A stretch of 34,977 bases of DNA from Lactobacillus ultunensis DSM 16047 (GCF_001436305.1 NZ_AZFO01000025.1:1-34977), one strand, 5' to 3'; shown: positions 14,197 to 22,064, counted from the first letter of the stretch. Made by a program: numbers and translations. Notes: generated by a model not told the origin, from the letters alone.

Positions 14197-15475
14197 TAAA
14201 CGCCGGCTGTGGCAAATCTTTGGCCCAGTTCTTTGCGCTTTTATCCTTCTATTAGTTGTATTTCTAATTCCTTGGGAAAGAACTTTTTCTAAGCAAACAA
14301 TCTATGAAGCTGCTGCTTCACAAAACACTACTGTCTTTAAGGGCAGCACAATGAAGCAAGAAGCTTTTGAAAATGGTTATGTGCCATTCTATGGTTCAAG
14401 TGAATTATCAAGATTTGATCCATTGCACCCTAGTGTGATTGCAGAAAAGTATCATAGAAACTACCGTCCATTCTTATTGGGTGGACCAGGAAGTCAATCT
14501 TTGTCACAATTCTTGGGGATGCAAGGTACAGCTAAACAGCTTAAAAACAAAAAGGCTGTTGTGATTATTTCACCACAATGGTTTACCAAGAAGGGCCAAG
14601 ATCCTAATGCTTTTGCTCTGTATTATTCACCATTGCAAGCATGCAACTTCTTGTTGAGTGCTAAGAATAATAAGACCGATCGTTATGCTGCTAAGCGTTT
14701 CCTTGAAATGCCTGATGTTAAGGGCGAAATCAAGAATGGCTTTAAGCAGATTGCGGCTGGTAAGAAGTTAACTGGTTTCCAAAAGTTCTATTTGGAAAAT
14801 CGTCGCAGAATGTTGCGTAACGAAGATAACTTCTTCAGCTCATTCCAATTACGCGATCGTGTGAATAAGATTCACCAAAAAGCTAAGATTTTGCCAAGTG
14901 CTTATTCTGTAAAGGCCTTGAATAAGGTTGCTAAAGAACAAGCCGCTATGCATACTAATTCAAACAACTTAGGTATCGATAATACTTTCTATAGAACTCG
15001 TTTACCTAAGAAGGTTTTGAAGCGTTTGAAGGGTAGTCAACGTAACTTCGACTACGTTAAGTCTGTTGAATACGGTGACTTCCAATTGATGCTGGAACAA
15101 TTTGCTAAGCAACACACTAACGTATTATTCATCATTCCACCAATTAACGGTAAATGGATGAAGTACACTGGTTTATCTGAAAAGATGTACCAAGAATCAG
15201 TTGCTAAGATTGAACATCAATTAACGAATCAAGGCTTTGAAAACATCGCTGATCTTTCTAAGCGAGGCAATGAAAAGTACTTCATGGAAGATACTATTCA
15301 CCTTGGCTGGAGAGGTTGGGTTGCAGTTGACCAAGTTGTTAAACCATTTATGGAACTTCCTAACGGTCGCTACAACTATGATATGTCTAATTACTACTTC
15401 TCTAAGAAGTGGCAAAATAAAGACGATGTTAAGCACATTAATGTGAATAACAAAGATCGTTTAAAAGCGAAGTAG
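14189..15475 (+). CDS. dltD: DltD, D-alanine transfer protein
   Basis: The 428-residue protein has one N-terminal signal anchor (about residues 9-27) and a large extracellular SGNH-like domain. The nucleophile region is FYGSSELSRFDP (S70/S71), and the partner residues D368 and H371 lie in DTIHLGW. GGPGSQS provides a further conserved block. It passes D-alanine to lipoteichoic acid outside the cell. It overlaps dltC by 8 bp, and its stop shares one base with the GTG of the next gene, so all cistrons form one translational chain. Length and motifs are normal. Confidence 0.96.
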   Translation: MSNKRRLWQIFGPVLCAFILLLVVFLIPWERTFSKQTIYEAAASQNTTVFKGSTMKQEAFENGYVPFYGSSELSRFDPLHPSVIAEKYHRNYRPFLLGGPGSQSLSQFLGMQGTAKQLKNKKAVVIISPQWFTKKGQDPNAFALYYSPLQACNFLLSAKNNKTDRYAAKRFLEMPDVKGEIKNGFKQIAAGKKLTGFQKFYLENRRRMLRNEDNFFSSFQLRDRVNKIHQKAKILPSAYSVKALNKVAKEQAAMHTNSNNLGIDNTFYRTRLPKKVLKRLKGSQRNFDYVKSVEYGDFQLMLEQFAKQHTNVLFIIPPINGKWMKYTGLSEKMYQESVAKIEHQLTNQGFENIADLSKRGNEKYFMEDTIHLGWRGWVAVDQVVKPFMELPNGRYNYDMSNYYFSKKWQNKDDVKHINVNNKDRLKAK

Positions 15476-16419
15476 TGCGCCGGGCTATTAGCCATTTAGG
15501 TATTAAAGGCACTGTCTTAGTAACTAGTGATAGAAAGCCAATACTTAACTATGCGACGGAGAATAGTACCGACACTAGTTATCTGATTAACTCAGTTCAG
15601 AAATCAATGACAGCCGCTATGGTGATGCGTGAAGTTGAGAAAGGAAAGTTGAGCTTAGATGATCCGCTTTCCAAGTATTATCCAAACGTGCAAGGAGCTG
15701 ATTCTGTTAAAATTAGCAACTTGTTGAATATGACTTCCGGACTTGATTTACAACGAGGCAAGCAATTAGGCACGCCAGAGTTTATTTCTGACGAAGCTAA
15801 TATTAAGCATGATGAAAAATATACCTTGTTTGACGGTAGAAAGTTAGGCAAGTGGCATTATACTTCGGTGAACTACATCTACCTTTGTGGTATTTTAGCT
15901 AAGCTTGAGCACAAGTCTTATGAGCAAATGTTCCGTCAGACTTATATCAAGCCGTTGAAATTAAAGCAAACCGAATTCTTATGGTCAAGCCAAGCTAAGT
16001 TGCGTGCAGCTAACTGGGTTCCTGGCTATGAGAAACAAAATGGTCAGTATGTGAAAGTTAACTATGCTGATGCAGTAAAAGATGCACATAACGAATTAGG
16101 TGCTGGCTCAATCGTAATGTCTAACAACGATTTGGCTAAAACAATTGAATATATTCTGCATGGTGACTTATTAACTAAGCAGAGTAGAAAGATCTTGTTT
16201 ACAGGCAAGGCACCAACTTACTACAATGGTGGCTTTTACAACTACAGTAAATATAAATCTGCTAATGGTGCGGGTGAAGGTTATTACACCTTTATGCGTG
16301 CTACCAAGCATGGTAAGGATATGATTATTATTCAGGATAATCATACGACTGCTGGTCATTTTGGTAAGATTAGAAGAAAAGTAAATCACATCATGTCGAT
16401 GATGTTGCATTTTAACTAG
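15475..16419 (+). CDS. serine hydrolase (class C beta-lactamase/DltE-like fold) closing the dlt operon
   Basis: The frame begins at GTG 15475 inside the dltD stop (1-bp overlap), and a stop 27 bp upstream rules out a longer version. The 314-residue protein has the S40-V-Q-K43 motif of penicillin-recognising serine hydrolases, LLNMTSGLD, a Y129-T-S-V-N133 element in the place of the Y-x-N motif, and a late HTTAGHFG block like the third (H/K-T-G) motif. Lactiplantibacillus plantarum has a related-fold enzyme, DltE (formerly PbpX2), in its dlt operon that removes D-alanine from lipoteichoic acid. The position here suggests a similar editing role, but at the 3' end of the operon. Oddly, no signal peptide or anchor is visible, so a substrate outside the cell would be out of reach unless export is non-classical. 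Carboxypeptidase or esterase activity cannot be told apart. Confidence 0.8.
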   Translation: MRRAISHLGIKGTVLVTSDRKPILNYATENSTDTSYLINSVQKSMTAAMVMREVEKGKLSLDDPLSKYYPNVQGADSVKISNLLNMTSGLDLQRGKQLGTPEFISDEANIKHDEKYTLFDGRKLGKWHYTSVNYIYLCGILAKLEHKSYEQMFRQTYIKPLKLKQTEFLWSSQAKLRAANWVPGYEKQNGQYVKVNYADAVKDAHNELGAGSIVMSNNDLAKTIEYILHGDLLTKQSRKILFTGKAPTYYNGGFYNYSKYKSANGAGEGYYTFMRATKHGKDMIIIQDNHTTAGHFGKIRRKVNHIMSMMLHFN

Positions 16420-16426
16420 ATATGGA

Positions 16427-16451
16427 AAAACGAGGCGTTATGCCTCGTTTT
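16427..16451 (+). terminator. dlt operon terminator
   Basis: AAAACGAGGC (16427-16436) pairs with GCCTCGTTTT (16442-16451) around a 5-nt loop, with a run of eight T. It lies 8 bp after the serine hydrolase stop and only 3 bp before the convergent regulator's end, so it can serve both strands. Confidence 0.92.
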
Positions 16452-16453
16452 TT

Positions 16454-17310
16454 TTATCCATAAATTTGTTTTACTTGTCTAAATCCTGTTATAAATCCAT
16501 CTTTAAGATCAGGTAAATCTAATAATTCAGTAATTTGAATAATTGATTGAAAGTGTGTATCATTCTTGGTTTCGATATAGTCAATATATGACTGAAAGGC
16601 TTTAATGTAAATTTTCTCAAATGCGTATCGATCTGATAAAGGTAATTGTTTGAATTGATAGAGTAGTTTTTTAGCTAGATTGTAGTCTTTTCTTGTAAGA
16701 ACAGAGATAGCATTTAATAGGGCATCAAGGACATCATCATACCATCTTTTAGTGTTTAGATTTGCTTTAATAGCATGTGAGATTATAAATCCCGATTTTT
16801 GATAAATCTCTTTTTTAGGCAATAGACCAAGTGTATTGCCAAAGAAAAATATATCTTCATACTGCCAATCTGAAACGCGATTTAAAATAAGAGATAATCT
16901 TTTTTGATCACTTTTTGTAAAAATAATATTTTGACTTAAATCTTGGTAAAAATTACAAGCACAGCAATACTCTAAAAATATAGTTTTATCTTGAGGATTA
17001 TTCATAGTCTCTTTTTGCTTTTCAAGGACATACTTTTCTAAAGCAATAATATCATTATTAATATATAGTGTATTAATTTTATGTGTGATTGTTAGCAATT
17101 CAGATAAAATTGGATTTTCGATGAATTCGATTGTTTGTATATGGTTATTGTCTAAAAGAGTTAAAACTTGGGTAAATGATAGATTGTCATTACCTTTTCC
17201 CATAGAGATAGAGAAGACTTTGAAGTTATTCCTTTTGCAGCTTTTACTAGTGTTATATCTTTGTTTTTCCTAAGTATTCGAAACTTTGGTCCGTATATTT
17301 CATCTTTCAT
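16454..17310 (-). pseudogene. Rgg-type regulator of the peptide locus, single-base frameshift
   Basis: The N-terminal half of the helix-turn-helix starts at ATG 17310 (GAGG 8 nt upstream): MKDEIYGPKFRILRKNKDI, then LVKAAKGITSKSSLSLWEK. The frame then drifts and stops. The next frame opens with G-N-D-N-L-S-F and runs 249 codons to 16454. Joined, the line reads SLWEKGNDNLSFTQVLTLL, exactly the end of an Rgg DNA-binding domain, with the helical TPR-like peptide-sensor behind it (about 285 residues in all). The break is at GGGAAAAGG (about 17193-17201), as if one G had been lost. It could be a true inactivating mutation, a sequencing error at a homopolymer, or slippage. The gene diverges from the small-peptide genes and its TATGAT box overlaps the 26-bp palindrome, suggesting autoregulation. 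Confidence 0.8.
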
Positions 17311-17328
17311 TTCCATTTCCTCTTCCAA

Positions 17329-17354
17329 TAAAATTCCTAATATTAGGAATTTTA
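17329..17354. promoter_or_regulatory. perfect 26-bp palindrome, candidate Rgg operator
   Basis: TAAAATTCCTAAT (17329-17341) is followed by its exact reverse complement (17342-17354). It lies between the divergent Rgg gene and the 33-residue peptide gene. Its right edge abuts the -35 position of the peptide promoter, and it covers the likely start of rgg transcription. Activation of the peptide operon and autorepression of the regulator would both be possible. Confidence 0.7.
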
Positions 17355-17377
17355 TCATATTAAAGATGATATGGGTG

Positions 17378-17383
17378 TAAAAT
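17378..17383 (+). promoter_or_regulatory. -10 box of the peptide operon
   Basis: TAAAAT with a TG just before it is the best -10. The -35 at 17 bp (TCATAT) is poor, as expected for a promoter needing an activator bound at the adjacent palindrome. The leader to the first peptide would be about 28 nt. Confidence 0.45.
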
Positions 17384-17417
17384 TTTCATGAAGTTTGCGA
17401 AAGAGGAATTATTAATA

Positions 17418-17519
17418 ATGAAAAGATATGCTTTATTTTTAACTAAATTCGTTTGGAACGGTGCTTTAATTGCAGTAGGTGCAAAGTATTTAGCTGTTTT
17501 AGCACAAATAATGAAATAA
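17418..17519 (+). CDS. 33-residue hydrophobic peptide, SHP-like signal or small bacteriocin component
   Basis: The ATG at 17418 has AGAGGA about 11 nt upstream. An in-frame ATG at 17388 would add ten residues but has no site. The peptide begins MKRYALFLTKFVW, has a hydrophobic centre (GALIAVGAKYLAVLAQI) and ends in MK. A short, basic-then-hydrophobic peptide divergent from an Rgg gene is the classic position of an SHP pheromone precursor, which is cut from the C-terminal part and re-imported by oligopeptide permease. It lacks a double-glycine leader, unlike the two peptides that follow. It could instead be a leaderless bacteriocin or a membrane-active helper. It is probably the first gene of the peptide operon. 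Confidence 0.55.
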   Translation: MKRYALFLTKFVWNGALIAVGAKYLAVLAQIMK

Positions 17520-17603
17520 AAATCCTTGGGTTTAACTTTTCCGGAAAGATCAATCTTAAACCTATTATTAGTAGTCTTTGAAGTGGTTAGGAGATATATT
17601 AAA

Positions 17604-17780
17604 GTGCAAAAGCTTGATAGATTTGTATCTGTTTCTAATAGTGAATTAACTCAAGTAGTTGGTGGAGACAATGCAGACTACAACATGGGTTATGAAACTG
17701 GAAGAGATATGCGTAGAACAGTGAATCACATTGTAAGATGGTGGAATCAACACTTTTTTACGAGAAGAGAGATGAATTAG
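17604..17780 (+). CDS. double-glycine-leader peptide 1 (class IIb-like bacteriocin candidate)
   Basis: The start is GTG 17604, chosen because TTAGGAG lies 10 nt upstream. A TTG at 17526 opens a longer frame with no support. The 58-residue precursor has a 21-residue leader, with LDRFVSVSNSELTQVVGG ending in the Gly-Gly processing site of C39 transporters. The 37-residue mature part starts DNADYNMGYETG, carries a GxxxG motif (GYETG), then a Trp/Arg-rich helix (HIVRWWNQHFF) and a basic end. GxxxG motifs mediate helix pairing in two-peptide class IIb bacteriocins, and the next gene encodes a similar peptide one base downstream. Activity and partner are inferred; no close known bacteriocin is recognised. 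Confidence 0.7.
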   Translation: MQKLDRFVSVSNSELTQVVGGDNADYNMGYETGRDMRRTVNHIVRWWNQHFFTRREMN

Positions 17781-17781
17781 A

Positions 17782-17964
17782 ATGACTAAGAAGTTTGATA
17801 AGTTAAGTAGTTATCAAGACCTGAGTTGTGATAATTTAAGGAAAACTGTTGGTGGATCAGATTTAGGTGATCTATGGACAGGTGCCAGAGATTGGCTTTG
17901 GGGCTTTAAAAACGGATTTGAAGGTAGAGCCCGTCATCACCGTTCATGGAGAGATCGTGATTAA
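17782..17964 (+). CDS. double-glycine-leader peptide 2 (class IIb-like bacteriocin candidate)
   Basis: The ATG lies one base after the stop of peptide 1, with AGAGAG in the end of that gene as its ribosome binding site. The 60-residue precursor has a 25-residue leader (MTKKFDKLSSYQDL to LRKTVGG). The 35-residue mature part begins SDLGDLWTGARDWLWG and contains a GxxxG (GFKNG), several tryptophans, and a very basic tail rich in Arg and His. Tight coupling and matching size point to a two-component peptide pair acting together, as in lactacin F-type systems. A terminator follows 7 bp later, so the pair can be transcribed apart from the downstream genes. Confidence 0.7.
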   Translation: MTKKFDKLSSYQDLSCDNLRKTVGGSDLGDLWTGARDWLWGFKNGFEGRARHHRSWRDRD

Positions 17965-17971
17965 TTGATTG

Positions 17972-18004
17972 AAAAGGGTGAAAGATAGTATCTTCCATCC
18001 TTTT
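17972..18004 (+). terminator. terminator after the two peptide genes
   Basis: Two 16-nt arms (17972-17987 and 17989-18004) pair at 15 of 16 positions including one G-T, followed by a T-rich stretch. It separates peptide genes from the immunity and transport genes, allowing partial read-through. Confidence 0.8.
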
Positions 18005-18036
18005 TATTTTGTTTTTCGATGAAAGAAAAGAAATTT

Positions 18037-18735
18037 ATGAAAGTATTTAAAAACATGTTTAAGGAAATTGGAATAGCAATATGGCTATTTCTTATTTTTG
18101 CATTTATGCAAGTGCCATTGGTGGAAAGTACACCAGTTTATTCAATAGATAATCAACGACAATTCATTGAAGCTTTTAAACAAGTTAATTTAACACATAA
18201 TGTATTTATGATGATTATTTTTACGATAGTCACATTTGTAATGGAATGGTTTGTTTGCTTCTGGCTAAAAAATAAACTTTTTTTTTCAAAAAGAATAACG
18301 CAAAGATCCGTAATTTTAGCTTTAGCAGCAGGCTTATTTAGTTTTATTTTTGAAATACTAACAATGTTTTCTGCTTTTACTAACAATTTCAAGCCTAGCG
18401 TGTTTATTTCAACATTAAGAACTTGGATGGCTGTACCGTTAATTATATCTTTGGTTTTAATTACACCGACTTTAGAAGAATTATTATTTCAAGCTGGTAT
18501 TCAAAAAGGAGTATTTAGGAAACTAAATCCATGGCTTGCTATTGTTCTAACATCAATAATTTTTGCAGCTGCACATGATATAACCTTGAATGTTGCTTTT
18601 CTTCATAGGGTCTTGGCAGGAATTGCTTTTGGCTATGTTTATCAAAAAACAGATGATATAAAAATGGCAATACTAGGTCATAGTATATCTAACCTCTTAC
18701 CATTGATAATATGTTGTGCTCAAGCTTGGAGTTAA
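18037..18735 (+). CDS. CPBP-family intramembrane protein, likely immunity protein of the peptide pair
   Basis: The ATG at 18037 (MKVFKNMFKE) is preferred over an ATG 18 nt earlier; both have only weak A/G-rich sites. The 232-residue protein has about six to seven membrane helices. CPBP motifs are present: motif 1 is TPTLEELLFQ (the Glu-Glu pair is there, but the usual Arg three residues on is replaced), motif 2 is FAAAHD, and motif 3 is LGHSISN. CPBP (Abi) proteins are intramembrane metalloprotease relatives that often protect producers of double-glycine bacteriocins. Placement straight after the peptide genes supports that. The changed Arg makes full protease activity uncertain. The last 25 bp approach the C39 gene, whose ribosome binding site lies in this gene's end. 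Confidence 0.75.
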   Translation: MKVFKNMFKEIGIAIWLFLIFAFMQVPLVESTPVYSIDNQRQFIEAFKQVNLTHNVFMMIIFTIVTFVMEWFVCFWLKNKLFFSKRITQRSVILALAAGLFSFIFEILTMFSAFTNNFKPSVFISTLRTWMAVPLIISLVLITPTLEELLFQAGIQKGVFRKLNPWLAIVLTSIIFAAAHDITLNVAFLHRVLAGIAFGYVYQKTDDIKMAILGHSISNLLPLIICCAQAWS

Positions 18736-18740
18736 AGAAA

Positions 18741-19490
18741 ATGATAAGCAAAGATTATATCCCTCAAGTGGATGAAAATGATTGCGGCGCTGCTTGCCTT
18801 GCTATGATTCTGAAGCACTATAAATCTAATGTTTCAATTGCATATATCCGCAATTTAGCACGAACAGATAATAAAGGAACAACGGCTCTTGGTTTAGTAA
18901 AAACGGCACAAAAGCTTAATTTTGAAACTAAAGCTATTAAGGCGGATATGAGTTTATTTGATACAGCAGATCTGCCGTTACCGTGCATTGTTCACGTAGT
19001 AAAAGAAAATTTACTACATTATTATGTCGTTTTAAAAGTTAAAAAGGATGCTTTAATGATTGCTGATCCTAATCCTGATATTGGTGTAGTAAAAATGCAT
19101 AAAGATAAGTTCGCTAAACAATGGAGTGGGATTGCTATTTTTATGGTACCTAAACCAGACTACAAACCTATTAAGCAAACTAGACATACTTTATTATCAT
19201 TTTTACCTAAGCTATTAAAGCAACGAAAACTTGTAATTAATATTATCTTAGCAGCACTATTAATAACGGTTATTAGTATTGCAGGTTCATATTTTTTACA
19301 AACTATTATTGATACGTATATTCCCAATAATATGCACAATACTTTAATTATTATTGCCATGGGATTATTTGTATTTTATATTTTTCAATCAATATTTACG
19401 TATGCACAGAATTTTTTATTAACAATATTTGGACAACGTTTTTCTATTGATATTATCTTAGGTTATATTCATCATAATATTCTAGATTAA
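18741..19490 (+). pseudogene. C39-peptidase bacteriocin ABC exporter, truncated after the peptidase and two helices
   Basis: The ATG at 18741 follows GGAG at 10-nt spacing. The intact N-terminal C39 domain has Gln9, Cys15 (IPQVDENDCGAAC), the histidine in LLHYYVVLKV and the aspartate in IADPNPD. Two transmembrane segments follow (about 160-185 and 195-225). The frame stops at TAA 19488, where the family continues for ~460 more residues of membrane and ATPase domains; none are present. Such exporters cut the double-glycine leader and pump the peptide out. This version could still cleave but not transport. A deletion has joined it to the tail of another gene. Cys, His and Asp being intact suggests recent loss. 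Confidence 0.85.
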
Positions 19491-19753
19491 AGTTGGAAAT
19501 TAGAGATGCTGAGGATGAATATTTTTTTGGACAAGAACTGCAAAGATTGCAATTTATGAATAGAAATCCTGAGTTAGTTCACGAAGAATCTCAAGGAACA
19601 GAAGATGCTATGGATTTAATAATGGTTAGATTACTTATGAATATGAGACAATATGATAAAGCAAGGCAATTATTATCTCATATAACTAATCCTCTTGATG
19701 TAGAGGAATTACAACCAGAATTGAATTTATTTAAAATCAAGAGGACAAAATAA
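19478..19753 (+). pseudogene. 3' remnant of an unrecognised gene fused behind the C39 gene
   Basis: An open frame from just after a stop at 19475 runs to TAA at 19751-19753, about 90 codons. A TTG at 19493 is the first possible start but lacks a ribosome binding site. The sequence is acidic and helical (EDEYFFGQELQRLQFMNRN) with a TPR-like stretch (RLLMNMRQYDKARQLLSHI). It is not part of an ABC exporter. The overlap of its last base with the ATG of the next gene shows that it was once upstream in the same operon. I do not recognise the family. Confidence 0.5.
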
Positions 19754-20943
19754 TGAAACTTAACTATAAGCAATGGAAAAGTTTACTTCTATTAGAGCTG
19801 GGATTATGTATCTTATATTCAATAATTAAGATAATTATTAATAAAGACGTTAATGCAATAAATGTAGGAGTGAGCTTATTCTTAGTAATATATGTTATTT
19901 TTATTTGGTCAATAAAAGAAAAAGAGCTAAGATCTAAAGTTCAAATTGTACTAAGATGGGTTGGTATTTTGAGCTTACCTTGGATTCTTGAAATAATATG
20001 GCTAAATTTATTTAGCTCATGGGTTGGCTTAACAGCTAAAATTAAATGGTTAAGTGGTTTAGTTTGTTTAATAGGTGTAATTATATATTTTTTGATGTTT
20101 ATACCTATTGTTAGAGTATTGTTTAGTAAAGTAAGTTATCCATGGATGCAAATGATTGCTTGGTTAAGCTTAATTCCTGTAGTATATGATGGCTTGTCTA
20201 AATGGAATGTAGTAAGCCATCCGTATTTGACGATGATTATAAATACAGGAGCATTGGGAGCTATTACCTTCATATTTATTGTGCGTAACTTGAGTGATGG
20301 ATGGGGATATGGATCAAATTTGAATCTAAAGTTCAATCATTCGCAATATTTCTCGCAACTAATCATATGGATGTTAATTGGGTATGCTTTGATTAATATT
20401 ATTTGGATGAATTTAAGTAACTCACCGTTTATATTTATGCTTTACAATGCAACTAAATCGTTGAGTTTTAATTTTAGAGCAATATGTCAGGCAACAGAAG
20501 CAGGAGTGTTGGAAGAACTTTGTAGATACTTGACAATCATTATTTTATTTAAATGGTATAACAAAAAAAAATCCAAACTATGTTGGATCATAGTTTGGAG
20601 TGCACTTATTTTTTCTTTACAACATATTGTTAATTTACAGTCACAAACATTATGGATTACTGTTGAGCAAATGATAGTGGTTTTGGGATATGGATTGTTC
20701 TATGCAGATTTATTCTTATATACAGGTAAATTATGGCTATCTATGTTATTACACGGACTATTAGATTATAGTGTATTTATTAATACTCAAGATTCAATTT
20801 TTCAAAATATTAATCCAGTCTTAGAACAAACAATAGTATTAAGTCTGGGATTAATTATACCAATGCTATTAACTATATGGTTGCTAACAGGAAAAAGAAA
20901 AATAGTAATGCAAAATAATTTACTTCGTTTAGTTGAGGAATGA
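19753..20943 (+). CDS. CPBP-family intramembrane metalloprotease homologue
   Basis: The ATG overlaps the previous stop by one base and has GAGG 8 nt upstream. The 396-residue protein has about ten membrane helices. The CPBP core is C-terminal: motif 1 EAGVLEELCRY (Glu-Glu-x-x-Arg present), motif 2 LIFSLQHIVN, motif 3 LLHGLLDYS. All predicted metal ligands are therefore kept, unlike in the first CPBP protein. The N-terminal 200 residues are an extra helical region not shared with the shorter protein. It could be an immunity factor or a CAAX-protease-like processing enzyme of the peptide locus. A gap of 190 bp follows that holds only a doubtful 11-codon frame. Confidence 0.75.
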   Translation: MKLNYKQWKSLLLLELGLCILYSIIKIIINKDVNAINVGVSLFLVIYVIFIWSIKEKELRSKVQIVLRWVGILSLPWILEIIWLNLFSSWVGLTAKIKWLSGLVCLIGVIIYFLMFIPIVRVLFSKVSYPWMQMIAWLSLIPVVYDGLSKWNVVSHPYLTMIINTGALGAITFIFIVRNLSDGWGYGSNLNLKFNHSQYFSQLIIWMLIGYALINIIWMNLSNSPFIFMLYNATKSLSFNFRAICQATEAGVLEELCRYLTIIILFKWYNKKKSKLCWIIVWSALIFSLQHIVNLQSQTLWITVEQMIVVLGYGLFYADLFLYTGKLWLSMLLHGLLDYSVFINTQDSIFQNINPVLEQTIVLSLGLIIPMLLTIWLLTGKRKIVMQNNLLRLVEE

Positions 20944-21133
20944 TTTAAGACTATTCAGGTATATTTGTTCACTGCAAGTTTACTCAAATAGTAATTAGTT
21001 GGTTGTCTAAAGAATTAAGAAGATTATCTCTGTAGTGTTGAGGAAAAGTTATGTTTAAAAAATTGCATGCTTTTAAAAGGAAATAAGAAACAAGATATTT
21101 AATTGTAGATTATAAAAGGGGAGTGTGATAAAA

Positions 21134-21532
21134 ATGGATATAGTTGGAATTCTGATAGGCGTAATATTAATGGCTTTAGGTGCATTGCAATTATTTTTGA
21201 CATATCGTTATTGTAAGAATGTCCGGAAGATTAAGAATCATGTGTTAACGGCTCCCTTTGCTATCTGGAGCAGTGTAGTTTTGGGCATTGGTTTAATTAT
21301 TATTCCGTTAATGGTATTTGCAGGCCATGCTTCAGATATTAATCGTGGCTTTTCTATCTTTAGCGCTGTTTTATTTTGGGTCGCTGCCGTTATTGCATTA
21401 ATCAAAGCTAACCAAATAAGAAAAGGTCTAAAATCAACAAATGATGAAACGGCAGTTAGTTCGTGGCAAGTTATAGCGGTCTATGTAATCGTTGTTGTGG
21501 CCGTAATTTCAGGTCTGATTGCGATTCTTTAG
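21134..21532 (+). CDS. small membrane protein with four helices, unknown function
   Basis: The start is the ATG at 21134 behind AGGGGAG (spacing 10). GTG 21125 in the same frame is too close to that site. The 132-residue protein shows four hydrophobic segments (about 5-22, 42-60, 70-90 and 112-131) with basic loops (YCKNVRKIKNH, KANQIRKGLKS). A decayed relative of the same layout lies directly downstream (21603-22030). No domain is recognised. Confidence 0.65.
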   Translation: MDIVGILIGVILMALGALQLFLTYRYCKNVRKIKNHVLTAPFAIWSSVVLGIGLIIIPLMVFAGHASDINRGFSIFSAVLFWVAAVIALIKANQIRKGLKSTNDETAVSSWQVIAVYVIVVVAVISGLIAIL

Positions 21533-21563
21533 AATAATCGTAAATACATAGTTGAATATGCTT

Positions 21564-21590
21564 TTTTGCTTGTTTTTTATATTTTTGAAT
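21564..21590. repeat. 27-bp direct repeat, copy 1
   Basis: This T-rich element (TTTTGCTTGTTTTTTAT...GAAT) recurs at 22065-22091 with one mismatch. Each copy follows one of the two related membrane-protein genes, which fits a tandem duplication of gene plus downstream flank. In copy 2 its TTGTTT serves as a -35 box. Confidence 0.75.
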
Positions 21591-21602
21591 TTGTTTAAAT
21601 AG

Positions 21603-22030
21603 ATTTTAGAAATTGCGAATATTATAGCAACTTTAGTTACATATGGTGTATTTGTTTTCATTGCAATAATGGGTATTGTTCAAATTCTGGTAAGTAATTC
21701 CGTCATGAAGCAAACTGCTGGTAATAAAGGATATAATGTTGCCAACGTTGGACGCAATAGTAGAAGAATCGGTTATGTTTTAATTATCATAGGTGTCGGT
21801 CTGATTATCTTATGATCTGCTGGCAATGCAAATAACGGTGCTATCTATAAGTGGACTGCAATTGTTGCAGGAATTTTCGTAACAATTATCGGAATTTACA
21901 ACGCTTGGCAAGTTCACAAATCTGTAAATGCTGAGCATCCCCTCAAAGAAGGCAAAAACGCAGGTCATCTTGCAATAGCAGTATTTTACAAATTATCTTT
22001 GGCATTATCGCAATTATTTGCGGATTGTAA
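21603..22030 (+). pseudogene. decayed tandem paralogue of the preceding membrane protein
   Basis: The frame reads LEIANIIATLVTYGVFVFIA..., then YVLIIIGVGLIIL before an in-frame TGA at 21813. It continues with SAGNANNGAIYKW and IVAGIFVTIIGIYNAW. Near 21985 an extra base shifts the frame; the expected end (LQIIFGIIAIICGL, stop at 22028) is in another frame. No start codon with a binding site is visible. Helix spacing matches the intact gene at 21134. It is non-functional. Confidence 0.75.
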
Positions 22031-22064
22031 TTATCAAAATAACAATCTGTATTAATCCGTTTCA

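Noticed and set aside
17526-17603. TTG-initiated N-terminal extension of peptide 1
   Set aside because: No ribosome binding site. The GTG at 17604 with TTAGGAG gives a normal double-glycine leader.
21051-21086. 11-codon frame (MFKKLHAFKRK) with AGGA upstream
   Set aside because: Too short and without conserved context; it could be a leader peptide or a degenerate leftover of the peptide locus, but nothing supports expression.
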